DNA of 64,000 nt from Fomes fomentarius (lineage: Eukaryota > Basidiomycota > Agaricomycetes > Polyporales > Polyporaceae): the NCBI GenBank assembly GCA_022606135.1, contig JABYQN010000003.1, positions 1,550,001 to 1,614,000 on the forward strand. Reading direction: 5' to 3'. The position numbers were made by a program, and so were the translations under genes. Positions 33,673 to 44,813 of the stretch are shown piece by piece; the first letter of the stretch is position 1; each line of letters starts with the position of its first letter. The notes beneath the pieces were generated by a model. It was not told the DNA's origin. It worked only from the letters and a program-made list of their open reading frames with translations, and did not search any database.

Positions 33673-36600
33673 ATGGTCGTCACACGACGCACGCCTGCCC
33701 CACCCGCCTCTGCCTCACGCACGCCATCCACACAGCCGGTTCCCCGCCTGGCCAAGAAGACCAACCAAGACACCCTCAATGTACCGGACAAACCAAGTCC
33801 GCTGGTGAATGGAAGCACGCACAATGCTGCTCCCAAATCGGAAGATGTGAGTACGAGCAAACCGGTCAGTTCCTCCGCACGCGCCAATAACCCCGCCGAA
33901 CCCTTGACAAAGTGGTCAAGTTCCGCGGTTGACTTGTACCCGTCATCATATGTACGCTTAGTACGTGTTGCGCATGGTGCATGGGGCGGTCAAAACCTCG
34001 CTGCAACCCCTTTCTGTCACTTGTGGCCACGAAGTTCACGCCGCACGAGCGACTGTCGTTCGACTGCGCGCAGTATGCCACCTACCAAGTTCAATCGTTT
34101 GGGGTGGCTGGCCCTGTGCTTCCCGTTGAATGTTAGTCATCCAAACGCCGTGTCACAAGTTGACACCCAGAGATGGCACTCGGATATTAGCCATACGGTT
34201 TAGCGCGGGGTGGCAGCGCTATAACGTGGAGCCGCAGTGAATGAGTGTGGCTGTGAGGAGACGTTCACTGAAACGCATGTAGTTCATGCCTCCGATTGAT
34301 ACGGACCAGTATGTGCTCCGAATCGAAGCTTGCCATCCCATGTGCAACAATGTCTGCTTATAGATATATGAGCTGTGGAATGTCTTATACTGACCTTGGC
34401 CATTCAAGGTCGGCACCGCCTCGAAATCTGCCAAGTCGAAAGGAAAACATAAGGCAAAAAAGAATGGCAAGGTAATTGAACCGCATACCCTTCTCACTTG
34501 AATCGGTCCTAAATATCCTACAGAAGTCACGCAATTCCATGAGTTTTATGGAGCTTCTGTTCCGCGCTTTCCTGCTTTGGTTTACCATCTATACGCTTTC
34601 GGTTTGTCCTGAGGACGAACAACTGAAGTCTCCGGTCTGCCGTGGACTCGCCGAATACCGCCGTCTGGTCATCGAACCATACTTTATCCCGCCGATCCAG
34701 CAGGCGCTTGCACACCCTGCTGTGGCTCCGTACATCGAGAAAGCGAAGCCTTATGCCGACTACGCCATCCGAACGACGAAGCCCATTGCGGCTCGTGCTC
34801 ACAAGGAGTTCGACACTCGTGTGGTTCCTCAGTGGAAGAAGCGCGTCCTCCCTTTGTACTTCAAGTACGCAGTCCCGCAGCTATTGAAGCTTGACGCACA
34901 AACAGCGCCCTACCGAACCCGTATCGAGCAGGAGTATGCACGCCTATTGGCGCCGTACGTCCGTCGTACCATCACCGTGCTGGATCAGTTGCAGCGGAAG
35001 GCACGTCCTTACGTTGTCCTCGCCGCCGAAAAGACGCATCAAGGTTACCAATATGCCCGCCCGTACGCAAGGCCGCTGTGGGAGAAGGTCAAGGCCATTC
35101 TTGTCCAACTTGCGGCCGTCCTTGGCGAGCAGCGGAGACAGTTCGTGGATCCCCATGTCAAGAAAATTTGGGACCACGTGAAGGAGCTGAGTGGAAAGCC
35201 TCAGTCGCCCTCTGCATCCCAACTCCGTAGCTCTGTGTCCTCTCAGGCACTCAAAGCCTCCCCTCAGATTTCCAAGACGTCCGCCAAGGTCTCATCGATC
35301 ACGTCGTCTGTTGCCTCGTCAATCTCTTCCAGGTCATCCGCTACAACTCGCTCGACGGTGTCTGAAGACCAGCCAGCTTCCGGTGCGGTCTCTGAGGCAG
35401 TGTCAAGTTCCGCTGCTCAGGCCCCCGGAGTTGTCTCCTCCGCATTGTCCTCAGTCTCTGCAGTGGTTTCAGCCGCTAGTGACGCCGTCTCTTCATCCGC
35501 CTTGTCGCTCGCTTCCGCTGCCTCATCTGTCACACATGCGTCTCCGGAGAGTGCGTCATCTGTCGCCGAGGCCGTCCCTTCAGTCGCTTCATCCCTGGTA
35601 GAAAGTGCGACCGGCGCAACCCTGAGCGCGGCAAGCGAGGCTGCATCCGCTGTGTCCGCCGGAGCTTCTTCCGTCGTCGCGGATCAGGAGACCCTGGCTG
35701 CTTCTTCGGCTAACCTTATTCCCTCTTCAGCGGCTGCTATTGCTTCTGCCACACTTTCACAGGCTCTGGCCGAAGTCTCTGAGGTGGCCGATTCCCTCCC
35801 ATCGATTGTCGCCTCTTCCCAGGGACAGACGGAGTCGGACCCCGACATTGACGCCCTCCTCTCCGATCCCGATCTGGACCTGTTCAAGGCCGAACTCGGC
35901 CTGACGGAGGATTTCCTAGAAGGGAACGAAAACAACGAAGCCAAGACCCATGAGGAGGAGGAGACCGAGGAACAGCGTGAGGAAGAAGCGCGCCGCCGTC
36001 GGGAGCAGAATGCGATTGACCGTGCCAACGTCGTGAAACGGCACACGGAGTGGGAACAGAAGGTCGAGGTCCTCATCGAAGAGAGCAAGGAGACTCTCCG
36101 CAAGTCGCTTGTTGACATCAGGAAGGCTGCCGTTACGGAACTGAAGGACAACGTCCAGATCAAAACGGAAGTTCACAGTCTTATTGAGGATGCCGAGAAG
36201 TTCCTACGAGGCGCGGAGAAATACCTGTCCAATCTCCAGAAGGAGAATAGGAAGCCGGAGGAGAAGAGGGCTGTTTGGGAACGTGTCGTCAGCAAGCTCG
36301 AACAGAAGTTCTCGGACCGTCTTCGCCAGACTGAGGGCGTCGTAAACGGCTGGTATCACAGCATCGTCGGGAAGGAGGCGGAAGAGGTTTGTCGTGCCCC
36401 GTACTTAGTGGCTGCGGGGTGTCATGATTGCTAACGCTTTGGTTGTACAGGTCAAGACGCTCACGGAAGCGGTCAAGGATCTCGCAGAGCGTGGTCAGGC
36501 CGACATTGGCCTCGATTATGCCTACTTGGATGACGTCACCTATCAGGACTGGCAGCGCTACCACGATTTGATCCGCAGTACGTTTTCACCTATCTCGGTG

Positions 36601-37092
36601 CAATGTTTTGCAGGTTGATTTTAAGGGACATCTAGGGTCTGAAAACTTCACCGTCTATGCACAAAGCGTCCAGGCTGGCAGCCATGAGACCTCGCCCACC
36701 AACCCCATCGTTCCTACGATGCAGGAATTGCAGGACGAAGTTGAGGATGTCATTAGGGGCTTTAACGCACGTCTGCGCCAGGTCAAGCGTAATGGCGCCC
36801 GCAGTTTCGGCACCTCGGACGCAGTGGTTGATGAAGAAGACGGCGCCGCCTCTATTCTTCCCATCGAGGAACCTGCACAGACTGATTCCCCTTTAGATGG
36901 TGGAGCTGCTCATGTCCCCCCGTCGTGATCGGTCGCGGAAAAGAGGAAGTCCAGGCTGCTTTGGACCGCGTCGCAACTCCAGATGAGGCCGAGAAGAGCC
37001 AGAACGCCGACGCTGTGGCACAAAGCCTAAAGGACGCGGTAGCGAGCGAGGAGACGTCTGCCACGTCGACGCCGCTGCACGAGGAGCTGTGA
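33673..37092 (+). CDS. Membrane-anchored protein with long helical Pro-Tyr repeats (frameshift in last exon)
   Basis: Exons 33673-33846, 34409-34471, 34524-36386, 36451-36577 and 36636-37092. After a disordered basic N-terminus (KSAKSKGKHKAKKNGKKSRN) comes one membrane segment (MELLFRAFLLWFTIYTLSV). A long amphipathic region follows with repeated PY elements (HPAVAPYIEKAKPYADYAIR; ARPYARPLWEKVKAILVQLA), then a Ser/Ala/Val stretch of about 250 residues, a Glu-rich coiled coil and a C-terminal block. Similar fungal proteins have been labelled transcription factor hoxa13 in databases, which I think is a misnomer; the layout suggests a membrane or lipid-surface protein. In the last exon the strict frame stops at 36926-36928. 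If a C run at 36914-36919 had one more base, the frame would run on with VIGRGKEEVQAALDRVA to a TGA at 37090-37092. The first intron is 562 bases, far longer than its neighbours. Confidence 0.7.
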
Positions 37093-37777
37093 TTCGGAGG
37101 CCGGGTGGCCACGTGGCGTTTGGATTTGCGGCTTACCCTCATTCTCTCGTTGGTAGTCGGTGTCGCATCGCAGATCTTGCTCGTAGCTTTTGTCCGTATA
37201 TCGGTCCTCTTGCTCACCATTTTTTCATGGCTCATTCTTACTGGGTTCCGTCCGTCCATCTTGCAGTTTTCTTGTTCTGTCCGTGGCGCTGTTATTTATT
37301 TTGCAAGCCGGAAATCTTCGTATTGTTTCTAGCTTGTTCCTATCGGACGTAGAGTATTGTACTCAACTCCCGCCCCAACTTTTGCTCTCACCCCTATTCT
37401 ACCTACATCACTCATCCGCATGGTCTCCTCCACTTATGGTATCCATATGTCAAGATTATCACGGTGATCTCTTACATGCATCAATATCTCGCACCGCGCA
37501 ATGTCAACCTTTTGCCCGACTTCTCATTCGTTTGCTGGCCGTCGTGCGCAGGTATAAACCTTACCGCAGGTCGAGAGCGAGAATGGCACACATTACAGAT
37601 TAATAGGAGCTACAAGAACATAGCGCATGTGGCGCACAACAAGAGGTACCTATGACAGCCATATATACATGGGTGAATAGTTCGACATAGACAGAACTTA
37701 GAACTTAAAGGAAACCACCGGGACATTTTCGAGGCGCAACTCAAGGCGACGGCCAAGCGCGATAGCTCGCTGAGAGC
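37093..37777 (+). other. Spacer between convergent genes
   Basis: About 690 bases between the helical protein and the HP1-type gene stops. It is T-rich with no coding frame and should hold two 3' untranslated regions. Confidence 0.45.
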
Positions 37778-39004
37778 TCACTCCTCCATGGCATTCCCGT
37801 CAGTCTGCTTCCAACGGAGATTACCCTCGTAAAACTCAATCAGCTGTTGTGGTGACTCAGTAAGCAGCGAATCACGACTGTCGCGCTAGAAGAACCCACC
37901 GCGTAGGGCATCTTCTTCTTGCAAATATCTGACCGTTCCCTCCCGTGGCCTTTGTCGTGTTTCCTGTAGCAGACGCCACCGTAAGTGTTGGGCACACAGC
38001 TGGAAGACCGTGGATGGCTTACAGGGTGAAGTAGACATAGAGCTCGCCGTCGTCCGTACGCTCAACAGTGTCGATGCTCTCAATGAGGTGCTCCCAGGTC
38101 GTCGCTTCAGCCCACTGTTTCATATCAGCGTACTCGTCTTCCTCGTCCTTGTCTGCAGTCGCGACCGACGTGCGGCGCCCATTCGCAGCCTTGCCTCCCG
38201 TGCTCTTCCGCTGCTTCTTCTTGCTCGGAGCCTCCTTCTCCTCTTCCTGTTCCTCGGACACTGCACGGGCGTTGCTGGTCCTTGGCGGCCGCCCACGCTT
38301 CTTCTGTGTCGGCGCGGTGGTCACCTCTTCTTCCATTTCCGAGACATCCTCCTTGCTCGCCGCCGACTTGCGTGGCTGCTTCGGAGTCGGCTTGGGCTTC
38401 GTCTCCGACTTGCGCGGGCCGCCCTTCTTGCCGTTCTTCTTCCAGAACTCGCTGATCAGCTCCTTCGCGCCTCTACGGAGTCACAATTGGCAGCCATTAG
38501 CCACGGGAGACGTTCACAGGCAAACCGATTTAGAGCGGCGAGGCGTAGGGGCAGATACGGATGTCAATGCGTGCACGAACACGCTGCGTGAAAGAGGGGG
38601 GCGGGGCGGGACTCACATCGCGTCGTGCTCGTCGACCCAGCTGTTATGCTCCTCGCTATAACCCTTCCATTTGACGAAATAGCCCACCCTGCCCTGCGTG
38701 CACGTCAATTCGCGGTCAGTCGCGTGTGACCTTCGCTGGGGATGCCGCCGAGATGGGGGAGAGGTATGACACGTACATGAGCAAACACGCCGTGTTTAGC
38801 GTCCAGAATTGCCTCAATCTCGTACTCTTCGTCGTCCACGGCCGAGCTCCCCTCGTCCTCGTCTCCCGAATCTGCATTTCCGTTCTGAGTCGCGCCTTTG
38901 TTGCTCGCGGCCTTGGATGCCGCGGATCCGGACGTCTTTTTCGTGGACTTCGTGATTTCCATCTCACTGTCACTGTCAGAGACAACTGCCGTCGCCTTGG
39001 GCAT
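37778..39004 (-). CDS. HP1/Swi6-type heterochromatin protein
   Basis: Five exons (38777-39004, 38617-38693, 38023-38472, 37900-37963, 37778-37855) give 298 residues with consistent phase. An acidic N-terminus is followed by a chromodomain split by an intron: DEEYEIEAILDAKHGVFAH, then GRVGYFVKWKGYSEEHNSWV and DEHDAIGAKELISEFW. This keeps the aromatic cage positions (Tyr in EYEIE, Trp in VKWKGY, and the aromatic near NSW). A basic hinge with an AT-hook-like KKRGRPPR follows. The C-terminal chromoshadow domain starts TWEHLIESIDTVERTDDGEL and ends SPQQLIEFYEGNLRWKQTDG, built from two small exons of 64 and 78 bases. It would bind methylated H3K9 and dimer partners in heterochromatin. The ATG at 39004 opens MPKATAVVSDSDSEMEI. 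Confidence 0.88.
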
Positions 39005-39352
39005 CCTAGGAAATGTTGCGCACGCGATGGAGGGAGGTGGGTGTGGCAGGCCACTGCGGTGCTGAAGGGCAAGAAGCGCGTCCTCGTGCGTGCGAACCAC
39101 GACATGCTCTGGCGCGCGCTCTTGCGTGGTATACAGATAGCACATACGAGGATAGCACATGCGAGGTGCATACCGCAAAGCTGGCAGCATGAGCGTGCGC
39201 AACCAGCGCGGTGCAGCACACAGCTTTGGGCAGGAAAGTGCACAAGATGGGGTAGATTACAGATATAGATTGAGAGTCACAGAACAAGAACAGCAGATGC
39301 AGGTACTGGCACAAAACTTCGAACCGTGGATGCACGCAGCGGCAATCCAGTT
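39005..39352 (-). other. Intergenic, HP1 promoter and Y14 3' region
   Basis: About 350 bases between the HP1 start and the Y14 stop, both on the minus strand. No coding frame supported. Confidence 0.45.
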
Positions 39353-40079
39353 TTACTCTCCTCCACGTCGACGCGACGGACTCGCACTCCGCCCCCTTCC
39401 TTCGCGTCCGCGGCCCTTCTTCGGGCCTGCTGGTGGTGGCCGCACAAAGGCAAAGTCGCATTGCAGGCTCTGCTCCAACAACGGTGTTCCAGATGCGCCA
39501 TCAATAGCGGCCTGTGCCTCCGCCATTGTTTCGTACTCCACCAGCGCATAGCCCTTGGAGTCGGGGTGAGTACTATCAGGCGGATGGGGGGAGCAGCGGC
39601 AGCAACGGTTGTGCGCACCTTGACGTAACCCGTCCGTCTGTCCAGGTTGAGGTGCAGGTTCTTGATCTCACCATACTCCGCAAACTTGTCCATCACGTCC
39701 TCCTCCGTCGCCTCTTCGTGGACATTAGTAACGAGCACGATCCACCCCTCGACAGCTGCGACAGGCCGGATCTGTGTCAGGGATCGGACAGTGAGCCATG
39801 CACTGAACGACTCACATCGCGCCGCCCTGGACTCCGAAGTATGGCCCGCATCCACCCGGTCGAACACTTGTTCCGAGGTGACAGCACTCTCGTTGCCTTG
39901 GGCCACATCAGCGAATGTGCTAGACAGGATGTTTTGAGGTCAACATACCTGCCGCACTTTGGAAACCGCGTCCCTTCCTCCGCACCACCCCTCCTGCACG
40001 GGCCCGAGATGAGTCGGGCGGTGTGACAGAAGTCGACGTGATACTCACCGTCGTCAATGTTCATACCATCGTCGGACAT
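39353..40079 (-). CDS. Y14 (RBM8A)-like exon junction complex RNA-binding protein
   Basis: Five exons (40049-40079, 39949-39993, 39816-39896, 39619-39755, 39353-39553) sum to 164 residues in phase. The N-terminus reads [21 protein letters not shown], and the basic RKGRGF element matches animal Y14. Then [20 protein letters not shown] begins the RNA recognition motif, followed by [40 protein letters not shown] and [16 protein letters not shown], with an Arg/Ser-rich tail. [17 protein letters not shown] and [19 protein letters not shown] are hallmarks of Y14, which pairs with Mago in the exon junction complex laid on spliced mRNA. That suits an intron-dense genome. The intron before RSVEGW uses the later of two acceptors (39756-39758), since only that keeps the frame. 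Confidence 0.88.
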
Positions 40080-40919
40080 GGTGGATGATTGGCAATGGCA
40101 GTGGCGGAAGAGCGACTCGGAGTTTGCTCCTGCTCGAAGGGTCTGTACAGTATAGACGCGGACATGCCAAATTTGGGATGTAGAGCGCCCGTGTCCCCGG
40201 AGTCCGGGGACTCGGCCGGTATCGGCGGGGGAAGAAGGCGGGGCGGGATTGGCCGAGTGGGCAGGCTAATAAGTGCAAGTACGCGTAACGCAAGTGCGCT
40301 CCGGAAGGCAGTCCCCAGGCGGTCCCTGGGCGGAGAGCGACATCGACCGAATATCTAAGCCGGCGTGAGTCTGCCAAACGGGTAGAGCGACAACCATCTG
40401 TGGCTGGATGACTCTGAGTTCCGTGCACTGCTTGTAGCACCTCGCTGAGCGTGATATATTACTCTGCTTTGGGCTGCTGCCACATGTGGGTCTGTGTGGT
40501 AAGTCTTTTGACTCAGTGTTCTCCGAGTCCGCTTTCGTCACACTTAAGCTTGGGAATTTCCTACGAACACCGGCCGCGTGTCACACTCCATTTTATCGTT
40601 TCACATCTGGATCTTCGACCATCCCGCTACAAATCAGCCGCCTACCGCGGCCATGATGCGTGTCATCAGGCAACTTTCCAAGTGAGCATGTCCTCCCAGG
40701 TTCTCCCCCTCATCGTACCTTAACCATTCCGTCTGTTTACGTATGTCTTGCTCCTCTAGATCTTTTCAACACACCGAGCGCAACGGCTTTGTCCCACGAG
40801 GATAGCCGCTGGTCCCTCCAAATAAAAGACCTCCGCTGCGTCATACGGCCCTCGCTATCCTTGTCAGTCCTTTCGTATTCTCTTCTCTCTTCTCCTTGTC
40901 TACTCTACTCGCTCATACT
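40080..40919 (+). other. Divergent promoter region between Y14 and the MYND gene
   Basis: About 840 bases between divergent start codons. No coding frame with motifs. The MYND gene has a CT-rich leader (CTCTTCTCTCTTCTCC) just before its ATG. Confidence 0.45.
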
Positions 40920-41659
40920 ATGTCTTCGTCACTCGTTAATCACCCTTGCATCGTGTGCTGCCGGTCCACATCCATGTGGTGCAGTCGCTGCCAGACCGCA
41001 TGGTACTGCACTCCGGAGCACCTTCAGAGTGTATGTTCATACATCCCACTCTTTTTTCGTGTCTCGCCAACATTTTTTCTTTGTCCAGGACTGGCCCCGT
41101 CATCGTCGCGAGTGCGTCCCGACCAACGCTCCGCAACCCCAGTACCCAAATATGATTGCAACGCCGCCTCCTGCGCAAGCGGAGCTCATCTCGGTCTCTG
41201 CCTTGCTATTCATGCCCCATGAAGGCAAGTCTTCTTCCCCGTGATTACCGACAAGCGCTGCAATTTGTCTCGTCTGACCGTGCATCTTCTGTGACAGACC
41301 GCGTCCGCGTCACTACAGTACAGTGCCGCCCGCAAGGGACGATTTCACAAGGGATGTGCCCGGCGCCACTCGTCCAGGAGTGGTTCCCGGAGAGCGTTCC
41401 TAATACCATCATCCTCACTCAAGGCCTCAATGGCGAGCCACTGCGGTTCCCGCTACACATTTGGTACTGCCCGACGTCGCTGCAACGCGGCTCGCCGGTC
41501 AATCGCGCGATATATCGCATAACGTCAGGCGCGGCGCAGAAACCTTGGTGTGGGCCGGTTGTGGTACTCAAATTCAATGGATCTCGACGCCAAGGGTACT
41601 CTGACGCAGGGACGAATGATCTCCCTGCCCTTTCGGCGTACTTCCTCGCCTACAACTGA
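40920..41659 (+). CDS. MYND-type zinc finger protein
   Basis: Three exons (40920-41030, 41089-41224, 41298-41659) give 202 residues. The N-terminal MYND finger reads CIVCCRSTSMWCSRCQTAWY C then TPEHLQSDWPRHRRECVP, with the Cys-x2-Cys, Cys-x2-Cys, YC, His and Cys zinc ligands and the typical W-x2-H-x3-C end. MYND fingers bind short proline-rich peptides in partners. The rest (PLRFPLHIWYCPTSLQRGSP and AAQKPWCGPVVVLKFNGSRR) is a block often seen in agaricomycete MYND proteins, of unknown function. The second intron (41225-41297) has a GC donor in an ideal AAG/GCAAGT context. Removing it is the only way to keep the frame. Confidence 0.82.
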
Positions 41660-43646
41660 CGCTCGCCACTCTTTCACACGACGCACGCACACCGCCCGTT
41701 GCAGGGCTTGTGCGTCACCGTACAAACAAAAGAAAGCTTGTGCGTATAATCTCTGTACATACCCGCTATCTAATACCTGCTTGTCGATCGCTCTCGTACC
41801 GTACATAGTGCATAGACTATCTTGCTGTACGTTCCATGTCTCGGACTGTTGTAGACCCCCGTACAGGTATCTATTATACCTCGCCTCACTGTACACTCCC
41901 ATCGCATCGCTAGAGTTGGTAGACCATCGGACAATCCCCACACTCATTTATTCTTGAATGTGCATCGCATCATACACTCTCATGAAGCGTGCGCCGGGCG
42001 TGTGTGTATACTTACATGAGGTAACCTGACAGGGAAGCGCGAACCGGAAAATCGAGATCTGTGCGGGACTCGTCATGCGCAGGAAGACGGAGTCGACTCT
42101 AATCATACTTTGTGGCGTCTCACGCAGCCGTGTCCATCTGTTCAAGCCATGTGCCTTGTGGTACCTTGTCAAGTCGCCGTGGCCCAAGGCGGCTGTTCTG
42201 GATGGCATCGACTGTCACCCATCTGCCTCCGCCATCTCAACATCTCCCACCGTCCACGAGGCTCTCATCCATCCGACCAATTCGCTGATCTCCCCACGTC
42301 CCGGCAGAATGGGCTCGCCCAACTGGCTGGCCAGTGTCTAGAACACCGGAGATAGCCCACCGGCTTCCCCTTCTTGTTTGGCCGCCGTTCGTTATCGTAA
42401 CAGCTCGTAACATGCGTCGTCGTCCGACCGTTCGCGAGACTCGAGTGCTGGGAACGCTCATCGAGTCCGATGTGCGCGTAATGCATCGACGCATCGCGCT
42501 GGAAAACCCGGGTGCTTATCCAGCGCCACGTAGTACAGGCTTTCACCTCCTTCCCGGCCCATGACGCACGTCCGCCAATTGCAGCGCGCCGCTGACTGCT
42601 GTATGTCTGCGTGTGCGGCCGTGTTGCGCCATTTATCAGCGTGAGCGCTGTTGGATGGACGACATAAGGACAAGCGTGTCTCAGCAGGTCTTAGCACAAG
42701 GCTCTTCGTCTCAGACTCGTCAGCTTCCCACCCCCATCACCAGCCGCGCCATCCTACAATACTCTCCGTCAGCAGTTCAAGGGTCGAGATGGAAGTTTTT
42801 TTTTCGATTCCCTACGCCACGTAATGTTATTGGCCTCCGTGATCGCAGGAAGTCGATCGAAGCGAACCAACGGAATGGAGGCTTGCCCACCTTACCACCT
42901 GCTTCGAATCATCCGTTTAGCGCGCCCGAACGATGATCGTGGATTCCGTTGCAGCGGGGACCCATAGCCTAATAAGATGTGTCGAAGTAAGTATGTTAAC
43001 GGAAGCTTATGCGCTTATACCAGGACTTCTATCCTTCCGACGATCCGCGTGGCCGAGTAGTCCACCCTCTAGTTTATTCTTCTTTTTCCTCTCGTCCAGA
43101 TGTGCGTCTCATTGTCAGAACACAGGGTGTTACTCAGTGCTCTTCTGGTGAGTAGAATTCCAGTACGTATGAACTATCATCTACGCGAAGAATACATGTG
43201 CTACCAGTCCAGGCACATCTCGAGGTTCCACCAATACGTCCACCCAACAGGAATCGATATCTATCTAGGCGTAACCGCAGATGATTTTCCGAGAAGTTAC
43301 CACACCCCGTAATAGGGACCCGCAAGGCCCGTACTCCGAGATTCATGACAGAACGTCCATGACACATTCCAGCTCACTACTCATCCATCTAATAACAGTG
43401 AAGTCGCCGTTTGCGCTCCCACCTCACTACCGTGACAGCGGACGCTGGAGACGGGAAGGGAAGCGCACCTCGAGCGGCGAGATGCAGAATTCGTTACAGA
43501 GACGGTAAGAATCACCGGTGGGTTCAGCTACATCTATTCTTACATCGCTCTCCGCGGTAGTGTAGATCAGCGCCAATGACCAAGGGCGTCTAGCTTCCTC
43601 ACCGTACACCGCCAAGTTCCCTGAGCGACGAAGCCAGCCACGGCTT
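41660..43646 (+). other. Long intergenic stretch, no gene seen
   Basis: About 2 kb. Many short open frames on both strands, none with a motif, codon pattern or splice signals I can join. One T run lies near 42797. No repeat or transposon ends recognised. Confidence 0.4.
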
Positions 43647-44304
43647 TCATTCATCGTCTTCTTCATAGCTCGACTCGCCGTCCCCGTCATCGTCTTCCTC
43701 CTCTTCTGCGTCGTTTTCGTCGTTTTCATCCTCCTCCTCTTCCTCCACCACCTGGTTTTGCGCAGCCTGCTGCTGGGGCTGTGGGGCTGGGTGGTTGGAT
43801 GTTGTGCCGCTGGCCATCTGTCTGGCCTGCGCAGCACGCTCCGCCTCCTCTCTGACCTGGTCTACCGGGAACAATAGGTCAAGCGCAAGATCTTTCCATC
43901 GGATGGACCCGTTCACTCCCCCGCCACCATAGCCCATGTCCTCGAACAATGCACGCGATGTCGGGTCGTATGGGCGGCGAGGCAAAGAGGCAGGGTGCTT
44001 GACACTGAGCGGGTTGCCATATGGATACGACGGGTGCACCTGAGACGGAAGCACTGGTAGACGGATAGAAGCCACATTCAGCATCATGCAGAAGGATGCA
44101 GGTTCGCAGAGTGTCAACGACTCACCCTCCGACTCCTCGGGATTGGGTGGCTTCATGTGAGGTGCCATGTCGACGTCTGTTCAGATGTAGTTAACCATGG
44201 CGCACCATGTGCGTATTGCGCTGCGCACCCTCGACAGCCAAGTCACCGTTGAGGTAATCCGGGGTGCCGATGGTGTCCAGAACCTCGATATCATGACGGG
44301 TCAT
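43647..44304 (-). CDS. Small protein with acidic C-terminus, unknown function
   Basis: At least three exons on the minus strand. The first visible exon reads MTRHDIEVLDTIGTPDYLN, then DVDMAPHMKPPNPEESE, then VLPSQVHPSYPYGNPLSVKH and DPTSRALFEDMGYGGGGVNG SIRWKDLALDLLFPVDQVRE. A Gln-rich linker and a long acidic tail (EEEEEDENDENDAEEEEDDD) follow. The body looks conserved but I do not recognise the family. Just upstream an acceptor-like ATAG precedes DLTYCYLH, in frame with MTRHD, so the gene may have one or more further 5' exons up to about 44600. It diverges from the TFIIIC subunit gene. Confidence 0.6.
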
Positions 44305-44813
44305 ATGGAGGTAGCAGTACGTGAGATCCTATTGCGGGAATGATTAGAACGTTTGGCACTTCCGGAAGGGGGAAACATGTCCGACAGTCATGTTGAATGT
44401 TTGCTAGAGTGCGAAGATCGCCTGAGAGCCCCTGAGAGTGCTGAACGAACCACCATTGTCCCGATAGACGCCCATCAGAATGAGATGCATCCGCGGCGAC
44501 GTGGTTTTTTGAACTCCGACAGCCGCTTCTTTGAACACAAACGAATCGGCGACTCGGATCCTTTCAACATCCTCACGCTCACTTCTTTCATCTGTGCTCT
44601 GTCCTTTACCACACTGTACGAGCGAGGCGGTGTGTGTTCAGTACTTTTTGAAGTATTTGAGCCGCTTCCTACAGCGGAGTTCGTCCCCCGAGGTTCCGCA
44701 GTAGGTGCATATACTCACTAGTGGTTGGTTCCTGTCTCAGTGTCTACACAGGCCATCGTTTGACATACTAAAGTGACTAGCAGCGCCTGACGCAGCCATA
44801 AAAGGCCGAAAAG
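44305..44813 (+). other. Divergent region before the TFIIIC gene
   Basis: About 510 bases. Part may hold 5' exons of the minus-strand acidic-protein gene that I could not join. A CATAAAAGG element at 44797-44805, only about 10 bases before the ATG at 44814, is too close to be an ordinary TATA box. Confidence 0.4.

Noticed and set aside
36852..37259. Minus-strand 135-residue open frame
   Set aside because: Shadow of the plus-strand helical protein gene; composition mirrors the acidic coding strand and there are no motifs.
42000..43600. Possible hidden gene in the 2 kb gap after the MYND gene
   Set aside because: I tried open frames on both strands and found no joinable exons, codon bias or motif.
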